A stretch of 64,000 nt of DNA from NCBI GenBank assembly GCA_028015205.1, contig CM051511.1, forward strand, positions 33,782,001-33,846,000, written 5' to 3'. Numbering within the stretch: position 1 is the stretch's first letter; each line of letters begins with the position of its first letter. Below the pieces are notes generated by a model, which saw only the letters and a list, made by a program, of their open reading frames with translations, did not search any database and was not told the origin of the DNA. Source of the stretch: Mytilisepta virgata. Taxonomy: Eukaryota; Mollusca; Bivalvia; Mytilida; Mytilidae. Made by a program: the position numbers and the translations under genes. Positions 57,111-64,000 of the stretch are shown piece by piece.

Positions 57111-58063
57111 GTAGTAACTAACCCTACAGTAAATGACACGATATTTGTAAATGAAGATACAAAAACTGCACATCCTCTAATGGCTTGATGAAAGTTACTC
57201 AGCATTGTTAAGAGACATTCTTAAGTCATGTGTTCACTCTATGCAAAGAGCAGATCGCAAAGGTTTTTTATTTACATTAAAAAGTTCATACAATGTAAAT
57301 GTGTACGAAGTTTAATAATGATTTGAACCAATGCTTTAGGAAGCTAGTTCAGGCCTTTCTACACAATTCTTGTGCATGTTTGCAATGCGTTTGGATGTAG
57401 ACATCATGTCGAATGTTTGCTTTTGGGAAATTCTGCAGGAGGAAATACTTGAAGGGTAGGAGGGCACACAGAAAGAACAGAAATATGCCATTCCTCTATT
57501 TTTGAAAATTGTCCATAATTTTAAATTAATACTGCGACATTATATTTAACAGCACCTATAAGTATTTGGGATAATTTTGAAACAGTATTATCGAGCACAT
57601 CCATATCAATTTAATTATGATAATGATAATACAACAACAGACCCTTTTACATGCGAAATTTATTCTGTTTTCTATGCACAAAAGTAAAATTGATTTTATT
57701 TTGCGGTGGGAGAGAGGAATTGGTATTAAGTAGATGCAAAAATAATTCCTTGAATTGCAGGAGATAAAAAAATAGTTCCATATAACTGTTAATCGGCTTT
57801 AACATCAAATACACAAAGGCCCGATAATAATTTCTTTCTTAATATCACGAATGATTATATTAAATATTTACAATAAACACGAATAGTTATGCCATATACT
57901 ATCCTCGTCCATATATTGAAAAAATATAGGGTACTTAATTGAAAAAACTCTTTGTATAAAAATATGTATAATTATAGATTATTCATAAAATACTGTGATG
58001 TATTTTGTAATTAAATACTATTTAAAGTTTTTTCTTATATAACGTATCCCTCATCAATTTGAT
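57111..58063. other. Non-coding sequence beyond the duplication
   Basis: No match to gene 2 exons 6-10. I see no gene or repeat unit here. Confidence 0.45.
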
Positions 58064-58453
58064 TTAAGTTTGTGTCTTACGAAGTGTGGAATCTCCCTTG
58101 TCTGAGGTGTATACTGATATGTGGAGTTCTTTCGGTATGTAAATTAAATACATATTTTTTCCAAGATCTGTTGATTGTATTACACTAGATGATGTACATG
58201 TAGTCCGTGTAGTACGTTCATTAATATTATTTAAGTAACTGTTAATGACGTTTAGAGTTCTGCCTATCAGATTGTAAAGCCGCAGTTCGTAATTACTTTT
58301 ATGTTTTAGTTTCCCATTTATATTATTTCTGTTTTTAATTAATGTATATTTGTCTATTTTGTAGTTTTGAATGTTTAAGGGTCTGTGAGTGAACTGTCTG
58401 ACGGCTGACATTTTGTAACTAAAAACTGCTACATCTGTAGGGACGAATTCCAA
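58064..58453 (-). CDS. Unrecognised 129-codon ORF
   Basis: It is the longest open frame in this part of the window. The predicted protein is basic and rich in Asn, Thr and Tyr, with no signal peptide, membrane segment or motif I know. It could be an exon or chance; AT-rich DNA makes chance ORFs of this length uncommon but not rare. I give no function. Confidence 0.2.
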   Translation of the reverse strand: MEFVPTDVAVFSYKMSAVRQFTHRPLNIQNYKIDKYTLIKNRNNINGKLKHKSNYELRLYNLIGRTLNVINSYLNNINERTTRTTCTSSSVIQSTDLGKNMYLIYIPKELHISVYTSDKGDSTLRKTQT

Positions 58454-58839
58454 TATTTATGTTTTGAGTTTATTTGGTAAGTAATCTATTTGGAAATTAG
58501 AATATAATGTGTTCTTTTATGTTTTTTCGTCCGAAGGTGTTTCGGTGGGATAGGTTGAATGGTTTGTATGATTTCCTAACATTTATTGTTATTAGTTCTG
58601 TTGTTTGATTAACCCCACCACTGCTCAATATCTTCCAAAACTTACCAATCTGACTTTTACTCGTTTTTGCTCGTTTCTGTTATTTTTGTCGAACGATCTG
58701 TCCATCAGATTTGCATTTATTATTGACCTTTCCAATTATCTGGTTTTTTATTATTTATGTACAATTTAATATTAGATTTAACACATCATTTGATTGGTCC
58801 ATTCTGTTTAGTCTATCATATTATAGACTTAATTTTCAT

Positions 58840-59065
58840 TTCATTAAGTAAAGTCAAGAAATGCCAAAGGGACATTCGAAGGAGGGGAAAATCGAAAACA
58901 ACTGGAAAACTCTGGAGAACAACGAAGACAAGACAAAAACAATATAAACACTAGACTTAAAACACAAACAAAATGGACCCCAACAAAAAACCTGGGTAGA
59001 CCCAGGTGCTCAGTAAGAGTAAGAGGTCTCTGCTTCCTGCAGGACTTCCATCATGCTGTCCATGT
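58840..59065 (+). repeat. Interspersed repeat
   Basis: AGTAAAGTCAAGAAATGCC, ACTCTGGAGAACAACGAAGA and CAAGACAAAAACAATA match 10615-10700 in the same orientation and 61980-62115 in the other. Confidence 0.6.
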
Positions 59066-60288
59066 CAAATTGGATACGAGGAAGGGACAACATTAATGAA
59101 ACAGGTCCATTTTCATTTAGGAAACGGTTTTGTCATACCTGTAAGTCAAGTCATATAACGTTAATAAGGATGAGTGCAATTTAGGAGCAACATACCTGTC
59201 TGAGTGATTTTTCTGTTAGCAGCCAGGTTCTGTCCAGGAAGTCAATGTATATGTCAACAACGCCCTGGAATGTTGTCGATCAAAAATGTGAAGTTGACGA
59301 TTGGAGAGTCAAAGTCATCCCGTTTATCGTAAATTTACAGGGAATCCCGACGCTTTATATAGACGCCAAAACAACTTTTGGAATTAAATTATAAATATTT
59401 ACAGTAATTTGTTTACAGCCTATTCAAAATAACATCTATGCACATGGTACAAAATTTCAAATAACCCGCTACGTGATTGAAGTTATTTCTGCACGTGTGT
59501 CTATTATAGATTTCAAGAAGTTTCATTCGAGGCTTGTAGAAATGTTGAGTGGGGGACTTCATTGTTTATGTTGGTGATCCATTTACTGGATATCAAGATG
59601 AAGAAGAACAATAAATGAGGTGTTATTGTTTTATTGTATAATATTCACATGTTGTTTGTGTGTCTGATGTACAATATTTCCAGATCTATCTTCCATTATT
59701 TTAAATCATTTAGGATTTCCAGAAATTCTTTTGTTAATTATATAATTCGAAAGTCACGTGATTTTAGGCCCATTTTGTAAAGATTCTTTAATTGTAAATG
59801 TTATTAAAATTTGAAGAATGATAGTAATAATGAAAAAAACATACTATTTAATTATTTATTTATAATGAATTTTCATCGAATTAAAAGGAAAAGCTAAACA
59901 GTTTTACAAACTGCCACATCTTATGTATATATTGGATACAGGTTTCTAAATTAATCTTGACTAATCAACTGCGTATTAAAGATGGAAAGTTTATTAGTAA
60001 AGAGTACAAAGCAGAAATCTGGTTGATGAATAATAAGTGATTTGTTACCGAACTGTAATACAAATTATAAAAATAATCATTAAAATCCCATATATTCACT
60101 TTTAAGAAGTATCTTGTTGATTTTTTACAGAACTTGTCAAATTACAAAATATTGGTTTAATTTTCATTAAGAATCAGGTTAAACATTATCACGCATATAT
60201 TAAAATATGAAACGTTCTTGTAATTTATATCAGGTTGAGAAAAAAACCAAATTACACAGAAAGTATTTAATATAATTAGACAATACAC
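59066..60288. other. Gene-free sequence
   Basis: AT-rich; no exon, RNA gene or repeat that I can support. Confidence 0.4.
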
Positions 60289-60659
60289 GGATGGATGTAT
60301 GGATGAATTATTGTTTAACGTCCAGTGGCAACCAGGTGCAACCAGGTGCACATCAGGACGAGAACATGTTGATATGATAATGAATATGATCCCTGCTTTG
60401 TACTAGACCGACACGCTAAGTCGGATTTTTAATGTGCTAGCTCACGAGATAATTGTCCGCAGGAAGACATATCACCTCACTCGGACACATTATACTGACT
60501 CCGAGCCAACCAGTCTTTGCTCTTACTTCTAGATGCCGCGTGCTTGGCGGAGAAGCAGCAAATACCAATTTTAATGTCTTTGATTTGACCTGGCCGGGGA
60601 TATAACCCACGACCTTCCGCAATCGGGGCGATTACGCTACCACGAGACCACCGAGGCGG
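60289..60659 (-). mobile_element. tRNA-derived SINE, family B, most complete copy
   Basis: On the minus strand it begins CCGCCTCGGTGGTCTCGTGG, with a B-box-like GGGTTATATCCC, then TCCGAGTGAGGTGATATGTC and GTGAGCTAGCACATTAA, and ends GGACGTTAAACAATAATTCA with TCCA repeats. It has a local duplication of CACCTGGTTGC near the 3' end. The 3' end resembles that of the I/Nimb-like LINE. Confidence 0.88.
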
Positions 60660-61261
60660 TTGACAATACACGGAAGTTTAAATTATTCAGTAATAATTTC
60701 TTTTTGTGTAATTTTGTATAATTGACGATGTCGTCTTTGCAGCGATGTATGTATATATGTGTAAAAAGCAACTTTTCTGTAGAAGTCGGAAAAGAGTAGG
60801 CTAAATTGCCGCTAAATGGGCCGCTCTCGCACCTGCCAACTCGATAGGGAATCGTATGTTTTTGGTATAGCTTGTTTCACAATCCACTCTAAATGAACAA
60901 GTTTACACTATTTGGTTTCAGACTCATTTATGCATATGACATAAGGCAAAGATAAATAAAACTCATATTTCACTTGCACGATATGTATACTAAATATACT
61001 TTCGGTGTGTATATTGATATACACGTAAAAAGAGCATATGAGAATATGATTTTATGTAGGTTTAAACTTTTTCTGTGGTAAAAATGTTCTTTATTGCCAA
61101 TTACGATGCACAAAATGCGCACATTACATGTAATTTTTTAGCTCAAGGTCTAAAATTTTGAAAACAAAAACAATTAACTCCAAAGATGAAGAACAAATTC
61201 AAAAATTCGGAAACGACCAAAAGGGGTATACTCCACAATAAATAATAATAAATCTGCTGAC
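60660..61261. other. Gene-free sequence
   Basis: Nothing recognised. Confidence 0.4.
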
Positions 61262-61524
61262 GGGGCCTCGGTGGCCGAGTGTTCTAGGTAGTTCGTCATG
61301 ACTACTAATGATCACTAGCCTGTCAACACTGGGATTGTGAGTTTGAATCTCACCTGTGGCGGGGTGTGTTCGACTCCTATTTAAATTGACAAGGATTGCC
61401 AATTTTCCTACCGAAGGTCGGTGGTTCTCTCTGGGTACTCCGGCTTCCCCCACTAATAAAAAGTGGCCGCCGCGAAATAGCCAAATGTGCTGAAAACTGC
61501 ATAAAACCCCTACTAAACTAAACA
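61262..61524 (+). mobile_element. tRNA-derived SINE (Ser/Leu-like head), second copy
   Basis: The head GGCCTCGGTGGCCGAGTG and B-box region GTGAGTTTGAATCTCACC match the copy at 28479. TGCTGAC flanks both ends (61255-61261 and 61532-61538), a probable 7-bp or slightly longer target duplication. Confidence 0.9.
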
Positions 61525-61894
61525 AACGGTTTGCTGACAGTTATTCAACGAGGTTAAAATACTCATAACGTTTTTTGATAGGGAATAGAGATTACGGGTA
61601 CAAGAATTTAGTTTCTGCATTATATTATAGCATGAAAAACACTGCAGGAAATTAAGTGAAAATTGTTAATTTAGCAAATGCGTCCACATTAAAGCAAGAA
61701 ATGATAGTTAGATTCGCATTCTTTAAAGTAATCCAACAAAAAAGTAGAAATGGGCAAAAGACAATATTTAATAAGACAGTTTGATATCCTTTTTAACAAC
61801 ACTGAAATAAAATATTGAATGTCTCCAGATATCTTGTATTGATAACGCCTTTTGTATTTTACATATTTATATATAATTACTAATAATTTTTATC

Positions 61895-62130
61895 ATGGTG
61901 GGTGTCCTGCAGGAATCAGAGACTGCTTACTCTTCCGGAGCACCTGAGTCTCCCCCGGTTTTTTGGTGGGATGGATCCATGTTGTTCATATGTTTTTAGT
62001 TTTCAATTGTAATGCATGTATTGTTTTATTCTTGTCTTCGTTCTTTGTTGTCTCCGGAGTTTGTCAGTTTTTCCCTCCTTCGAATATCCCTTTGGTATTC
62101 TTGACTTTACTTACGACTTTGTTTAAGCAT
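61895..62130 (+). repeat. Interspersed repeat with CTTCCGGAGCACCT core
   Basis: ACTCTTCCGGAGCACCTGAG, then CCCCGGTTTTTTGGTGGG, then CTTGTCTTCGTTCTTTGTTG. Related to 49775-50230 and, on the other strand, to 10560-10740. The 60-codon ORF inside is a by-product. Confidence 0.65.
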
Positions 62131-62194
62131 TATATTGTACATTGATTATGGAAATACATGGGAAAGTTGACGTCATTGTACCGATGACTTGTTT

Positions 62195-62545
62195 ACTTTG
62201 TAATGAGTTTATTTACATGTACTATAGTTAAAAATTAAAGTGTCATAACAATTTACAATAATCATATTATATTTTAATGACAAAGTTATAAACTTATTAT
62301 TTTGATTTAATATACAGTCTTTTGTGAAATAATAGATGAAAATGATACCAAGGTCAAGGAAATTTGTCTTTGTAATGAGTTTATTATTAGGTACAGATAT
62401 TATAGTTAAATGTTAAAGCATCATAAAAATGTACAATAAAGAACGAGTTATACACTTTTGTTTTATCATGCTATTTTTATTTAATATACAATCTTTTGTA
62501 AAATAAAAGATCAAAATGATACAAAGGTTAAAGGAAAAGATTCGT
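62195..62545 (+). repeat. Two-unit tandem duplication, period about 175 bp
   Basis: CTTTGTAATGAGTTTATT begins both units (about 62198 and about 62371), and each continues through ATAGTTAAA, AAAGYRTCATAA, TTTAATATACARTCTTTTGT and GATACMAAGGT. Confidence 0.8.
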
Positions 62546-63665
62546 TTACAGTAAACGAATGGCTAAATAAGTAAAACAGGTACGTCATACAATATCATTT
62601 TAATTCACCTTTAGTTGAGAAAAAATGCTAAAAAAGATGATTCCATTGGAAATATAGACCACAGTAACTTTGCTCTATCTTTTTTTCCTATGTGTATATG
62701 TCGATGTTTACGAAAATTGCAGATTAATGGAGTAACCTGCCTCAGAATCATCCAGAAATAATATAAATAAATGGTGTTATCAAGAAAAACGAAGCGGATC
62801 TAAACAAGGTAAACATAATTCGGATAATGTGCATTTGACATAATTTAATCTTGTGCAGAAGTTCAACATTCATGATTATTTTTTAGAGGATTCTGTAATT
62901 CACTGGAAAAATATTGTTGAACTTTGATACTCATTTATCGCGCCAAGATTATGATTTTTTCACTTGGTTTAATAGTTAATATTCACCCTTTTGTCACCCT
63001 TTCACTTTGCCTCTAAAATAGACCAAAATCCAGGGACAAGACTTATGTTTGAAAATGCAACACAACAAACACATACGTGTATAACTAAAAGAGATTCATA
63101 ACAAAGGAAACAGAATTAAAACAAAGCGGGACAGAAATTAAAGCACACGAAACATTAACTTCCGTCTCCGGAAGTGTGATCTAATGCATGGTAAACGTGT
63201 CCAGTTGGAATAAAATCGCAAATGCTTCATTTCAGTTGTGATAATTCTGTTACTATTAGCAATACGTTCATTCAATTTGATATAATTATAATTATATAAT
63301 TATTGCTGTAATTTATTTGTGTGTAACCTTTATTAATAATTGTTCAAATATAATGAAACGACGATATCGTTGATTTTGTCGTTAGCAATTTTGTCAATGA
63401 GAGTACCGGATCATATGCTATATATTGTACTTTAAAATAAGTTGAATTGATTTTAATTGATAATTGTCAATAATACCAAACAGTATTGTTGAAGAATATT
63501 AATTTTAGATCATAAAAATATGTTATTTAGATGTGCGATCAATCCTGTTAAATGGTAAAAAAAAACCAGTTTAACCATTTGAACTTTATACAATTAGTAT
63601 ATATAATCCAATATTTAATAATAAAATGTACAAAGAAACTTCCGTTGTGTCTGTAAAACGTTACG
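62546..63665. other. Gene-free sequence, probably includes the 3' UTR of the RING gene
   Basis: AT-rich. An isolated pair of facing ETS-type words (ACTTCCGTCTCCGGAAGT) lies at about 63160-63177. No other feature. Confidence 0.4.
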
Positions 63666-63832
63666 TTATGCACAAGGAATTACTGTAGACGATTTTTTAA
63701 ATCTTCCTTCTATCCTCATATTACAAATCCTGCAAGTAGGTGTGTTATAGGCACATATTTTACAAGCCTTGTGTTTACACGGGATGAGTTTAATTCTTGC
63801 TCGTATAATGGCACAATGTTGGCAGCAAATTC
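63666..63832 (-). CDS. Last exon of a RING-finger protein gene (5' part outside the window)
   Basis: Follows an acceptor TTTTTATAG, phase 1 in, and ends at TAA after 54 codons. It encodes CCQHCAIIRARIKLIPCKHK, then ACKICAYN, then TPTCRICNMRIEG. The spacing C-x2-C, C-x-H-x2-C-x2-C, C-x2-C is that of a C3HC4-type RING, here at the extreme C terminus, as in several E3 ubiquitin ligases (IAP- or MYLIP-like arrangement). The rest of the protein is beyond the right edge, so I give no gene name. Confidence 0.8.
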
Positions 63833-64000
63833 CTATAAAAAAGGTATGTATAATATTAAAAATATTTATTATTTATAAGGTAAAATGTATCTTGCTGATA
63901 CTCACAACCAACTAAAAAGGAAAGGCGCATGAGGTACTAGTATTTGATCTCGTCGATCCTCATGAAGTAGCTTTGTAGTTCACAATATTCATGTTTTATT

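Noticed and set aside
57110..57200. Possible pseudogene exon 6 after TTTTTTTCAG
   Set aside because: The sequence following it does not resemble gene 2 exon 6; the duplication appears to end within exon 5.

Overview
This window is AT-rich animal genomic DNA with split genes, GT-AG introns in constant phase 1, tRNA-derived SINEs, non-LTR retrotransposons and many short interspersed repeats. The repeat families and the immunoglobulin (Ig)-type receptor genes suggest a bivalve mollusc, probably mytilid; this is an inference from pattern recognition, and no search was run.

Layout. At 0-11.7 kb there is no gene, only repeats; the notable one is a 3-kb element at 2659-5654 with TA target sites and inverted ends built from GTTCTA/TAGAAC units, inside which sits a 1.4-kb foldback element made of CCGGAAGT, TGACGTCA, GCGCATGCGC and CACGTG motifs. 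At 11.7 kb lies a decayed copy of a transmembrane exon. At 16.4-26.8 kb (+ strand) is Ig receptor gene 1: a probable leader exon, one Ig exon, one Ig domain split over two exons, and a transmembrane/tail exon. Its 7.1-kb last intron holds a head-to-head tandem array (about 34 units of roughly 92 bp, turning at 22166) and two more pieces of the CCGGAAGT foldback family. At 27.2-28.7 kb is a dead LINE fragment with a SINE inserted into it, flanked by a 14-bp target duplication.

At 29.6-37.8 kb (- strand, tail to tail with gene 1) is Ig receptor gene 2. I could assemble it completely: ten exons that stay in frame, 814 codons, leader peptide, six Ig-like exons, a transmembrane helix and a tyrosine-containing cytoplasmic tail. 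Its 5' half lies in the left arm of a very large inverted duplication (left arm about 34.1-40.0 kb, right arm about 40.4-57.1 kb, centre near 40.2 kb). The right arm carries a broken copy of exons 1-5 on the + strand and has been expanded by insertions, including a nearly complete 6.5-kb I/Nimb-like LINE (43045-49509) with a 10-bp target duplication. The left arm gives the empty site for each insertion, so their relative ages can be read directly.

At 57-64 kb there are mainly repeats, two SINEs and, at the right edge, the last exon of a RING-finger gene (- strand, continuing beyond the window).

The two Ig genes look like cell-surface recognition receptors; ligand and function cannot be read from the sequence. 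The region as a whole looks like a receptor locus being remodelled by inverted duplication and repeat insertion.
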